DNA of 35,853 nucleotides from Nocardioides zhouii (GTDB lineage Bacteria; Actinomycetota; Actinomycetes; Propionibacteriales; Nocardioidaceae): NCBI RefSeq assembly GCF_004137345.1, contig NZ_SDWV01000033.1:1-35853 (forward strand), read 5' to 3'. The notes beneath the pieces are model-generated. The model searched no databases. It was not told the origin of the DNA and saw nothing but the letters and a program-made list of their open reading frames with translations. Each line of letters begins with the position of its first letter. The first letter of the stretch is position 1. The position numbers and the translations under genes were made by a program. Shown here piece after piece: positions 29,607 through 35,853 of this stretch.

Positions 29607-29980
29607 CGAGTGGGTCGGCCGGGCGGCCGCGGTCCGTCACCTCCGGGTGGTGGGTCGAGGAAGGTCCGGGCTCCACAGGGCAGGGTGGTGGCCAACAGCC
29701 ACCCGGGGAAACCCGCGGGACAGTGCCACAGAGAACAGACCGCCGTTCCTCACGGGGAGCGGTAAGGGTGAAACGGTGGTGCAAGAGACCACCAGTGCGC
29801 CGGGCGACCGGCGCAGCTAGGCAAACCCCACCCGGAGCAAGATCAGACAGGATGCGTTCGAGGGCGGCCCGCCCGAGCATCCGGGTAGATCGCACCAGGC
29901 GGCCGGCAACGGTCGTCGCAGATGGATGGTCGCCCCTGCGCAAGCAGGACAGAACCCGGCCTACAGGCCGACCCACTCCC
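29607..29980 (+). ncRNA. rnpB: RNase P RNA, bacterial type A
   Basis: The RNA cleaves tRNA 5' leaders together with the RnpA protein. The ends can pair in helix P1: GAGTGGGTCGGCC (29608-29620) with GGCCGACCCACTC (29966-29978). Conserved blocks in the expected order are GAGGAAGGTCCGGGCTCC, GGCCAACAGCCACCCGGGG, CAGAGAACAGACCGCC, GGTAAGGGTGAAACGGTG, CAAGAGACCACCAGTGCGCC, GAGCAAGATCAGACAGG, AGATGGATGGTCGCC and ACAGAACCCGGCCTACAGG. The long open frames over this region are chance. A length of about 374 nt is normal for actinobacteria. Confidence 0.95.
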
Positions 29981-29992
29981 CGCAACAAGAGC

Positions 29993-30021
29993 GGCCCCGC
30001 CGAGGCGGGCTCGACGGGGCC
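29993..30021 (+). terminator. GC-rich hairpin after rnpB, possible terminator
   Basis: GGCCCC (29993-29998) and GGGGCC (30016-30021) pair around a region that can fold further (GCC-GAG-GGC). No U-run follows, so it could be an RNA-processing or factor-dependent end rather than an intrinsic terminator. Confidence 0.35.
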
Positions 30022-30064
30022 TCGACCGAAGGTGCCCCCACGCTCTCGGCCGTGACCTGTAGGT

Positions 30065-30720
30065 GTGGCCCGACCCCCCGTTGATACATCCGTCTCACCC
30101 CTGGGGCGGGACGCGCCGGCTCAAGCCCTCGAGAGGCTCGGTGGGGCCGCGTCCACGAGGCAGCTGCTCCGCCTCACCACCCGACGTGGCCGCAAGCGGT
30201 CTCTCGAGAAGCGGGTCGGCCTCGCGGTCCGCTGGGCCAACCTGGCGGACGACCAGGTCCAGCATGGCGTCACCACTCCCCTGCGCACGGTCATCGACTG
30301 CGCACGGATCGTGCGGTTCGGACTCGTGACACGCGCGGACCTCGACGCCATCGACGTACGCGGTGCCGGCGGCGCCGCCGTACGCCGCGTGCTGGCGCAC
30401 GCCGACAAGCGCGCCGCCAACCCGTTCGAGTCCGTGCTGCGCGCCCTCTGCATCGAGGCCGGGCTCGCCGTCGAACCCCAGGCCACCCTCGACCTGGGCA
30501 CGGGCGAGGTGCGGCCCGACCTCGTGTGCCACGTGCTCGAGGCCGACTCGTGGACCTTCCACACGACGCGCAAGGCCCACCGGCGCGACTGTGCCCGCTA
30601 CAACCTGCTCGTGTTCCGCGGCTGGCGCGTGCTGCGGTTCACGTGGGAGCAGGTCATGCGCGACCAGCCGTACGTCCGCTGGGTGCTGGCCGAGCTCGCC
30701 GAGGCGCACGCCGGTCAGGC
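30065..30720 (+). pseudogene. DUF559-type protein, internally deleted and missing its stop
   Basis: The reading frame has the middle and C-terminal parts of an actinobacterial DUF559/AbiEi-like protein: HGVTTPLRTVIDCARIVRFG, NPFESVLRALCIEAGLAVEP, VLEADSWTFHTTRKAHRRDC and LLVFRGWRVLRFTWEQVMRD, with the Vsr-like endonuclease core (Asp in EADSW, then RRDC and LRFTWE). By comparison with family layout as I recall it, about 60 residues are missing near residue 40 and about 15 near residue 100, so it looks internally deleted. No stop occurs at the usual end (about 30720). The frame stays open to 31078 across the convergent ribonuclease gene, giving nonsense sequence. Confidence 0.6.
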
Positions 30721-32163
30721 CAGCTCGAACGACACCTTCCGGGTCGTCGGGTCGGCCAGCACGAGCTTGACCGACACCTCCTCGCCGAGGGGGAGGTCCG
30801 ACGAGCCGGTGACCTTCGCCTCGATGGCGGGGTCCTGGATCGTCACGTCGCCCTTGGTGGGGTCCTTCTCCTCGACCTCGACGACGACGGCGGCGAACGT
30901 CTCCCCCACCCGGCCCTGGAGCAGCTCGGCCTCGCAGAGGTCGACCACGGCGTTCTCGTACTGGTTCGCCCGGCGGCCCGACTCGATCATCGTCTCGGGC
31001 AGCTCGGCCATCGCCGAGACGACCCAGCCGGGTACGTCGGTGCCGGCACACAGCGCGACGCAGATCTCGCCGGCGTAGCGGTCGGCCAGCCGGCGCAGGG
31101 GCGCGGTGACGTGGGCGTACTCCGAGGCGAGGGCCGAGTGCTGCGCCTGCTCGGGGAGCTCGCCGTTGAAGGTGACATAGCCGGCGCCGCGGAGCAGGCG
31201 TGTGCAGGCCACGACCATCGCGGCGTGGGTCGGCTTCGACGGGTCGAGGGTGCGGATGAAGTCGGGGTAGAGCTGCTCGGCCGGCCAGTCGATCCCAAGC
31301 GCCCGGGCCGTACGGTGCAGCCGCTGGACGTCGCGCGGGTCGGCCGGCGGGAGCGTACGGAGGATGCCGACGCGGGCGTAGACCATCAGCGAGGCCGCGG
31401 CCATCCCGGTCAGGAGCGAGATCTGCGCGTTCCAGTTCTCGACAGGCGTCAGCCGCCGGAACTCCAGCTCCCAGTGACCGTCCACCTCCACGAGCTCCTG
31501 CTCGGGGAGCGGCAGGGACACGCCGCCGCGGGCCGCCTCGCGCGCCAGCCGGAGCTCGCCGACCTCCTGCAGCAGCCCGATCAGCTCGCCGGCCCGACCC
31601 GCATCGAGGTCGGCCTGGACCCCCTCGTACGTCAGCTGCGCGCGCGAGCGCACCAGCGCGCGCTCCACGTCGACGTCCGTGCCCTCGCCGGTCTCGTCGA
31701 CCTTGATGGTCCACAGCAGCGCCGGGCGCACCTCGTCGGGGAGCAGCGACGCCGCGCCCTCGCTGAGCACCGGGGGGTGCAGCGGGATCTTCGAGTTGGC
31801 GCCGTAGAGCGTCTCGCCACGGCGGTTGGCCTCGACGTCGACGGCGTCACCGGCCGTGACGAAGGCCGCCACGTCGGCGATCGCATAGTGCACGACGAAA
31901 CCGTCACCGGACCGCTCGATGTGCATCGCCTGGTCGAGGTCCTTGGCACCCTCGGGGTCGATCGTGACGAACTCGATGTCGGTGCGGTCGAGCTCCGCCA
32001 GCCGCGGGGCGGCGGCCGCGTCGGCGGCGGCCTTCTCCACTTCCTCGGGGAACCCGGACGAGAGCTTGAGCTCCGCCTGGATCGCGGCGATGCCGTCACG
32101 CATCTCCTGCGCCGTCACGCTGTCCCCGGTCGACCGGACCTTCACCACACGGTTGCTGGGCAT
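30715..32163 (-). CDS. RNB-domain 3'-5' exoribonuclease (RNase II/R family)
   Basis: The 482-residue protein has the RNB catalytic domain: FVTIDPEGAKDLDQAMHIER (acidic metal cluster), VHYAIADVAAFVTAGDAVDV, RRGETLYGANSKIPLHPPVL and SEGAASLLPDEVRPALLWTI in the first half. The second half has SEYAHVTAPLRRLADRYAGE, the conserved 'PLRRxxD' motif. The C-terminal 70 residues are an S1-like fold (VEEKDPTKGDVTIQDPAIEA). Compared with Escherichia coli RNase II (D201, D207, D209, D210), the fourth Asp is Gln here (KDLDQ). That is usual for this shorter actinobacterial form as far as I recall. No cold-shock N-terminal domains are seen. ATG 32163 follows a TAGGGT box by 6 nt. Confidence 0.92.
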   Translation of the reverse strand: MPSNRVVKVRSTGDSVTAQEMRDGIAAIQAELKLSSGFPEEVEKAAADAAAAPRLAELDRTDIEFVTIDPEGAKDLDQAMHIERSGDGFVVHYAIADVAAFVTAGDAVDVEANRRGETLYGANSKIPLHPPVLSEGAASLLPDEVRPALLWTIKVDETGEGTDVDVERALVRSRAQLTYEGVQADLDAGRAGELIGLLQEVGELRLAREAARGGVSLPLPEQELVEVDGHWELEFRRLTPVENWNAQISLLTGMAAASLMVYARVGILRTLPPADPRDVQRLHRTARALGIDWPAEQLYPDFIRTLDPSKPTHAAMVVACTRLLRGAGYVTFNGELPEQAQHSALASEYAHVTAPLRRLADRYAGEICVALCAGTDVPGWVVSAMAELPETMIESGRRANQYENAVVDLCEAELLQGRVGETFAAVVVEVEEKDPTKGDVTIQDPAIEAKVTGSSDLPLGEEVSVKLVLADPTTRKVSFELA

Positions 32164-32169
32164 GTCCCG

Positions 32170-32175
32170 ACCCTA
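32170..32175 (-). promoter_or_regulatory. -10 box of a leaderless promoter for the ribonuclease
   Basis: TAGGGT on the minus strand lies 6 nt before ATG 32163, without a ribosome binding site. Confidence 0.5.
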
Positions 32176-32303
32176 GCCGGGCACGACGGAGTCGTGCCCG
32201 GCGTGGGTAGGCAGGTCGAGTGGCCCCGCGACCGAGGCACGAGATCGCGACGGGGCGTATCGAGACCCACGACCCTGCCCGATCGGAGCCCCGCCGCGCT
32301 GCC

Positions 32304-32309
32304 TACGCT
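32304..32309 (+). promoter_or_regulatory. -10 box of a leaderless promoter for yaaA
   Basis: TACGCT lies 7 nt before GTG 32317. No ribosome binding site is visible. Confidence 0.5.
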
Positions 32310-32316
32310 TGCGCGC

Positions 32317-33096
32317 GTGCTCATCCTGCTGCCGCCCAGCGAGGGCAAGACCGCTCCTCGCCGGGGCAAGCCGCTCGACCTCGCCGGGCTCTCGTCGCCG
32401 AGCCTCACCGCGACGCGTACGACGGTGCTGGCCGCACTCACCACCCTCTGCCGCGACGACCCCGAGCAGGCCGCGGTTGTGCTCGGTCTCGCCGCCGGCC
32501 AGCGCGACCTCGTCGGACGCAACGCCGGGCTCGAGTCGGCGCCCACGGCCCGCGCGGACGCGATCTACACCGGCGTGCTCTACGAGACCCTCGGCCTCGC
32601 CACCCTGTCCCCCGCGGCCCGGCGCCGCGCGACGGCGCGGGTCGCGGTCACCAGCTCGCTCTTCGGCATCGTGCGCCCCGGCGACCGGATCCCGGCCTAC
32701 CGCCTCTCCGGCGACGCGAGCCTCCCCGGCACCGGCTCGGTCGCGGGCGCTTGGCGCGAGGTCCTCGGCGCGGCGGTCCGCGACGCCGTCGGCACCGGCC
32801 TGCTCGTCGACCTCCGGTCGGGGACGTACGCCGCGTTCTGGCGGCCCGAGCCCGACCTGGCCCGCCGCGTCGCGACCGTCCGCGTCCTCCACGAGTCGGG
32901 CGGCCGGCGCACGGTGGTGAGCCACTTCAACAAGGCGACCAAGGGACGCATCGTCCGCGCGCTGCTGGAGGACGGTGCGAACCCCGGCACCCCGAAGGCG
33001 CTCGCGGCCGCACTGACGCGCCTCGGCTGGACGGTCGAGGTCGGCGAGCCCACGGCGAAGGGCACGCAGCTCGACGTGGTCGTCACCGACGTCTAA
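32317..33096 (+). CDS. yaaA: YaaA-family peroxide-stress protein
   Basis: The 259-residue protein starts VLILLPPSEGKTAPRRGKPL, the N-terminal family signature (PPSEGK). It also has YTGVLYETLGLATLSPAARR, VTSSLFGIVRPGDRIPAYRL, VDLRSGTYAAFWRP and the late VVSHFNKATKGRIVRALLED. Escherichia coli YaaA lowers free iron and protects DNA from hydrogen peroxide, and its fold binds DNA. Whether this actinobacterial member does the same is not known. The much longer open frame back to 30526 shadows the ribonuclease. The last 4 nt overlap the convergent FUSC gene. Confidence 0.9.
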   Translation: MLILLPPSEGKTAPRRGKPLDLAGLSSPSLTATRTTVLAALTTLCRDDPEQAAVVLGLAAGQRDLVGRNAGLESAPTARADAIYTGVLYETLGLATLSPAARRRATARVAVTSSLFGIVRPGDRIPAYRLSGDASLPGTGSVAGAWREVLGAAVRDAVGTGLLVDLRSGTYAAFWRPEPDLARRVATVRVLHESGGRRTVVSHFNKATKGRIVRALLEDGANPGTPKALAAALTRLGWTVEVGEPTAKGTQLDVVVTDV

Positions 33097-34187
33097 CGCA
33101 GCGGGATCATGTCCGTCGCCTCGAGCGGGTCCATCCCGCACAGGGCGAGGAGGTCTGCGATGATCGAGCGCACCTGGGCCAGGATCACCTCGGCCGACAG
33201 GTCCGCGCTGTGCTCGACGTCGGCAGTCGCCTGGCCGAGCGCGATCAGGTCGTCGATCACCGCCGTGGCCATCCGGTCGGCGACGAGCTCGTCGGCCACC
33301 CGCTCGGACAGGACGGCCAGGTCGCGCATGAGAGTGGCATAGGACGCCGGCACGGGCTCGTGGCGGTAGTTGGCCACGGCCACGCGGCGTACGACGACCC
33401 GGGTGTTGCGCAGCGCCACGTCGAGCGGCTCGACGAGCTCGGCGAGCTGGCGCTGGTGCTCGCCGTGGCGACGGCGGAAGGGCGAGGAGCTGACGATCGA
33501 CAGGCCCTCCTCCGAGGCCGCTCGCAGCTCCGCGATGAGCACGTCCGTGGATCGCGCGTCGCGCAGCATCGCCAGCGCCCGGTCGACGTCACCGTCGCCC
33601 AGCCGGTCGGCCGCGCACTGCAGCAGCGCGGCGATCTTGCGCACCACCACCGCTGCCTGGTCGCGCGGCTTGCGCAGGGGTGCTCGCGGGACGACGGTCG
33701 CCGCCACGAGGGCGACGGCTCCGCCGATGAGGGCGTCGGTCCACCGCAGGAACGCATCGCCCGGAGCGGGCGCGAGCGCCGCGACGACGATCCCCTGGAC
33801 TGCCGCCTGGATGATCAGCAGCTGGCCGGCGTCGAGCAGCAGCGCGATCGACATGCCGGCCGCCACGATGAACATGATCTGGAGGCCGCCAGAGCCGATG
33901 AGGTGCGTGGTCGTGTCGCCGAGCAGCACCCCCAGCGCCACGCCGATGGTGACCTCCGCGACGCGTCGCTGCCGCTGGCCGTACGACATGCCGAGCGAGA
34001 CCACGGCCGCGATCGGCGCGAAGAAGGGCAGCCGGTGCTCGAAGACGTCGGCCGCCAGCCACCAGGCCACGCCCGCCGCGATCGCGCACTGGCCGATCAC
34101 CCAGCCCTTGGCCCGCAGCCGGGCGACGCGGGCGCGCAGCGACGTACGGCTGCGCTCCGCCATCAGCTCCGCGTCGGGCAATCGCAC
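33093..34187 (-). CDS. FUSC-family membrane protein (aromatic acid exporter-like)
   Basis: The 364-residue protein has an N-terminal cytoplasmic Arg-rich stretch (RTSLRARVARLRAKGWVIGQ) and about six helices in residues 30-170, including the family-typical LPFFAPIAAVVSLGMSYGQR, TIGVALGVLLGDTTTHLIGS and IIQAAVQGIVVAALAPAP. A C-terminal cytoplasmic helical domain of about 190 residues follows (VVVRKIAALLQCAADRLGDG onward). FUSC proteins are linked to efflux of aromatic acids in other bacteria, with no substrate known here. The GTG start at 34187 lies 13 nt after the upstream zinc-ribbon stop, so the gene probably belongs to that operon. Confidence 0.88.
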   Translation of the reverse strand: MRLPDAELMAERSRTSLRARVARLRAKGWVIGQCAIAAGVAWWLAADVFEHRLPFFAPIAAVVSLGMSYGQRQRRVAEVTIGVALGVLLGDTTTHLIGSGGLQIMFIVAAGMSIALLLDAGQLLIIQAAVQGIVVAALAPAPGDAFLRWTDALIGGAVALVAATVVPRAPLRKPRDQAAVVVRKIAALLQCAADRLGDGDVDRALAMLRDARSTDVLIAELRAASEEGLSIVSSSPFRRRHGEHQRQLAELVEPLDVALRNTRVVVRRVAVANYRHEPVPASYATLMRDLAVLSERVADELVADRMATAVIDDLIALGQATADVEHSADLSAEVILAQVRSIIADLLALCGMDPLEATDMIPLR

Positions 34188-34200
34188 GACTGGACGGCTC

Positions 34201-34941
34201 TCAGAGTCCCGACTCGTCGGTGCGCACCAGGATGCGCTGGCACTCCTCGCACCGGATGACCTCGTCGGCCGGAGCGGAGCGGATGCGGGAGAGCTCGGAG
34301 GCGTCGATGCTCATGTTGCAGCCGCTGCACTGGCGGGACCGCAGCAGCGCGGCGCCGACGCCCTTCTGCTCGCGGAGCCGCTCGTAGAGGGCCATCAGGT
34401 CGGCGGGCATGCCGTCGGTCGCCGGCCCTCTGGCGGCCGAGACCTCGGCGAGCGAGACGTCGATGCCGCCCTGCTTCTCGTCACGCAGCGTGACCAGCTC
34501 GGCCAGCCGGGCGTCGATGTCCTCGGCACGGATGCCGAGGCCGTCGAGCACCTGCTGCGCCTCCTCCAGCGCCTCCATCACCTCCAGCTCGGCGTCCTCG
34601 AGCGTGGTGATCCGACGCTCCAGCGAGACCAGCTCGTGCTGCATCCGCTCGAGGTCCTTGGGGTTGGTGATCTGGCCGGTGTCCATCCGGTTGCGGTCGC
34701 GCTCGCGCCTGGTCTTGACCTGCTCGACCTCGCGGTCGGCCTTCGCCTGCTCGACCGTCAGGTCGTCGACGACGATGCGCGCGTCGCGCACCTGGTCGGT
34801 CAGCGCGGTGCGCTCGGCCGTCAGCGTGGCGATCTCGCCGAGCTCCGGCAGGTGGGAGCGCTGGTGGCGCAGCTGCAGGGCGCGCGAGTCGAGCTCGGCG
34901 ACCTCGAGCAGCGTGACCTGGTGGGTGGGATCGGCCTTCAA
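34201..34941 (-). CDS. C4-type zinc-ribbon coiled-coil protein (DUF164)
   Basis: The 246-residue protein has a long coiled coil (about residues 5-180), including ELGEIATLTAERTALTDQVR and LERMQHELVSLERRITTLED. The C-terminal zinc ribbon reads SRQCSGCNMSIDASELSRIR and then IRCEECQRILVRTDESGL, with two CxxC pairs. The family is known from actinobacteria and chlamydiae (CdsZ/DUF164) and probably binds nucleic acid. I chose the rare TTG at 34941 because GGAG lies 7 nt upstream and a closer ATG/GTG does not exist. The upstream frame to 35133 shadows the nif3-like gene. It is preceded by the nif3-like gene (gap 19 nt). Confidence 0.88.
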   Translation of the reverse strand: MKADPTHQVTLLEVAELDSRALQLRHQRSHLPELGEIATLTAERTALTDQVRDARIVVDDLTVEQAKADREVEQVKTRRERDRNRMDTGQITNPKDLERMQHELVSLERRITTLEDAELEVMEALEEAQQVLDGLGIRAEDIDARLAELVTLRDEKQGGIDVSLAEVSAARGPATDGMPADLMALYERLREQKGVGAALLRSRQCSGCNMSIDASELSRIRSAPADEVIRCEECQRILVRTDESGL

Positions 34942-34960
34942 CGGCTCTCCTGTAACAACA

Positions 34961-35767
34961 TCAGTGGCGGAACGTCCACGGGTCGGTGCACAGCGTGCTG
35001 ACCCGGGTCTCGACCCTATCGCCCAGGCTCGCGGCCAGCCGACCCTCCACCACCGGGAGCCAGGTCCACTCCGCCGCCCAGTGCGCGACGTCGACGAGCG
35101 CGGCGCCGCCGTGCTCGAGGAACTCCCCCGCACGGTGGTGTCGCAGGTCGCTCGTGACGAAGACGTCGACGTCCTCGCCGACCAGCCCGTCGAGCAGGAA
35201 GTCGCCGGCTCCGCCGCACACCGCGACCCTGCGCACGGGGCGGTCCGACTCCCCCGCGACGCGTACGCCGTGTGCCGTGGCGGGCAGCGCCTCGGCGACG
35301 CGTGCCGCGAACGCTCCCAGCGACACCTCGTCGACCGTTCCGACGCGTCCGGTCCCGACGGCCGAGCCCGGCGCCGACGGGAGGATCGGGGCGAGGTCGC
35401 GCAACCCGAGGGCGAGCGCCAGCGACTCCGAGACGCCCGAGATCGCCTGGTCGGCGTTGGTGTGCGCGGTCAGCAGCGCGCACCCGGCCTCGCTGAGCGT
35501 GTGGAGCGTGCGGCCCTTGGGCGTCGTCGCGGCGACCGAGCTCACGGGCGTGAGGAAGAGCGGGTGGTGCACGACCAGGAGGTCGGCCCCCCACTCCGCG
35601 GCGTCGCGCGCCACCTCGATCGTCGGGTCGACCGCGAACATCACCTTCGAGACGACCGCCGACGGCGACCCGGACACCAGCCCGACGGCGTCACCGTCCA
35701 TCGCCGTGCCCGGCGGATACCACTCGTGCAGGAGGTCGACGACGTCGGCGAGCGTGGGCGCGGGCAT
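34961..35767 (-). CDS. Nif3-like dinuclear metal centre protein
   Basis: The 268-residue protein starts MPAPTLADVVDLLHEWYPPG and has the signatures of the Nif3/DUF34 family: DAVGLVSGSP, the metal-binding LLVVHHPLFLTPVSSVAATT, LTAHTNADQAISGVSESLAL, VAVCGGAGDFLLDGLVGEDV, VFVTSDLRHHRAGEFLEHGG and VDVAHWAAEW (each His/Asp-rich site is kept). Relatives in other bacteria have GTP cyclohydrolase-like or unknown activity. The start at 35767 follows a TAGCCT box by 7 nt. As in mycobacteria, it precedes a DUF164 zinc-ribbon gene. Confidence 0.92.
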   Translation of the reverse strand: MPAPTLADVVDLLHEWYPPGTAMDGDAVGLVSGSPSAVVSKVMFAVDPTIEVARDAAEWGADLLVVHHPLFLTPVSSVAATTPKGRTLHTLSEAGCALLTAHTNADQAISGVSESLALALGLRDLAPILPSAPGSAVGTGRVGTVDEVSLGAFAARVAEALPATAHGVRVAGESDRPVRRVAVCGGAGDFLLDGLVGEDVDVFVTSDLRHHRAGEFLEHGGAALVDVAHWAAEWTWLPVVEGRLAASLGDRVETRVSTLCTDPWTFRH

Positions 35768-35774
35768 GGGGCGC

Positions 35775-35780
35775 AGGCTA
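35775..35780 (-). promoter_or_regulatory. -10 box of the nif3-like gene, abutting an insertion element
   Basis: TAGCCT on the minus strand lies 7 nt before ATG 35767. The next base on the right (35781) is the presumed first base of an insertion sequence, so the native -35 region is replaced. Confidence 0.5.
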
Positions 35781-35853
35781 GGGCGTGTCTCCAATGTTGA
35801 GCGTGGTTCGGGCTTGATGCTGGGCCCATGACGCGGATGGCGGTGCTCAGCGA
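35781..35853 (+). mobile_element. Left end of an insertion sequence, IS5-like
   Basis: The sequence starts GGGCGTGTCTCC directly after CTA at 35778-35780, and a plausible coding region opens at 35828. IS5-type elements of the IS427 group begin with a GGG/GAG-CTGTCTC-type repeat and duplicate TA. This is the only visible end, because the element continues beyond the window. Confidence 0.45.
35828..35853 (+). CDS. N-terminus of a probable IS5-type transposase, cut by the window edge
   Basis: The eight visible codons from ATG 35828 read MTRMAVLS (then D or E), which fits the usual opening of IS5-family transposases of actinobacteria (M-x-R-x-x-L-[ST]-D-x-x-W). Only 26 nt are present, so the family is suggested rather than proven. 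Confidence 0.45.

Noticed and set aside
29489..30055. Open frame of 188 codons across the RNase P RNA region
   Set aside because: The conserved RNase P blocks and the P1 pairing explain this stretch, and the product is Arg/Pro/Gly-rich without a family.
30526..32316. 856-codon + strand frame leading into yaaA
   Set aside because: It runs antisense to the ribonuclease gene. The family sequence of YaaA starts only at GTG 32317, next to its own -10 box.

Overview
The window is chromosomal DNA of a high-GC actinobacterium, probably a Nocardioides-like member of the Propionibacteriales. The evidence is GC-rich third codon positions, many GTG starts, numerous TANNNT boxes 6-7 nt from a start codon (leaderless transcription), and an order of core genes (glnE, glnA2-type glutamine synthetase, panB, zinc-ribbon protein, Nif3-like protein) that, from memory, matches the glnE-to-nif3 neighbourhood of mycobacteria. 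No tRNA or CRISPR array was seen. One structural RNA gene is clear: RNase P RNA (rnpB), between map and a decayed DUF559-type gene.

Left accessory part (1-4500): an IS110-type transposase gene cut off by what looks like the end of another IS (IS256-like), a P-loop uridine-kinase-like protein, an ECF42-type sigma factor with its DGPF/YCII partner and a candidate self-recognised promoter, a 54-aa protein, and a frameshifted small zinc-ribbon gene.

Catabolic operon (4520-10255): APC permease, DeoR-family repressor, GMC oxidoreductase, SIS-domain sugar isomerase/deglycase-like protein and ROK sugar kinase, all on + and several overlapping by 4 nt. The mix of an amino-acid-type permease with a SIS enzyme and a sugar kinase resembles fructosamine (frl-type) catabolism, but the GMC oxidoreductase is an unexpected addition.

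Nitrogen block (10533-17904, minus strand): glutamine synthetase, a membrane protein, a class I glutamine amidotransferase and glnE form a tightly packed series. It is followed by a SatD-family regulator and its SatE/DUF3307-like membrane partner, which have their own leaderless promoter and a palindromic candidate operator.

Middle (17950-23240): a secreted protein, a short ORF invaded by REP-like palindromes, nadE, a further hairpin, a tandem-GNAT acetyltransferase and an exported glucose/sorbosone dehydrogenase-like protein. Then (23316-26660) comes a coupled cluster of two small unknown proteins and a DUF1023 alpha/beta hydrolase with an unusual C-terminal 11-residue repeat, followed by a lipoprotein.

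Right part (26753-35853): panB, a small membrane protein, a histone-H1-like Lys/Ala-rich protein, a SPOR-like small protein divergent from map, rnpB, the DUF559 remnant, an RNB-domain ribonuclease, yaaA, and the series nif3-like - zinc ribbon - FUSC membrane protein. The window closes with the beginning of another probable insertion sequence directly against the nif3 promoter.
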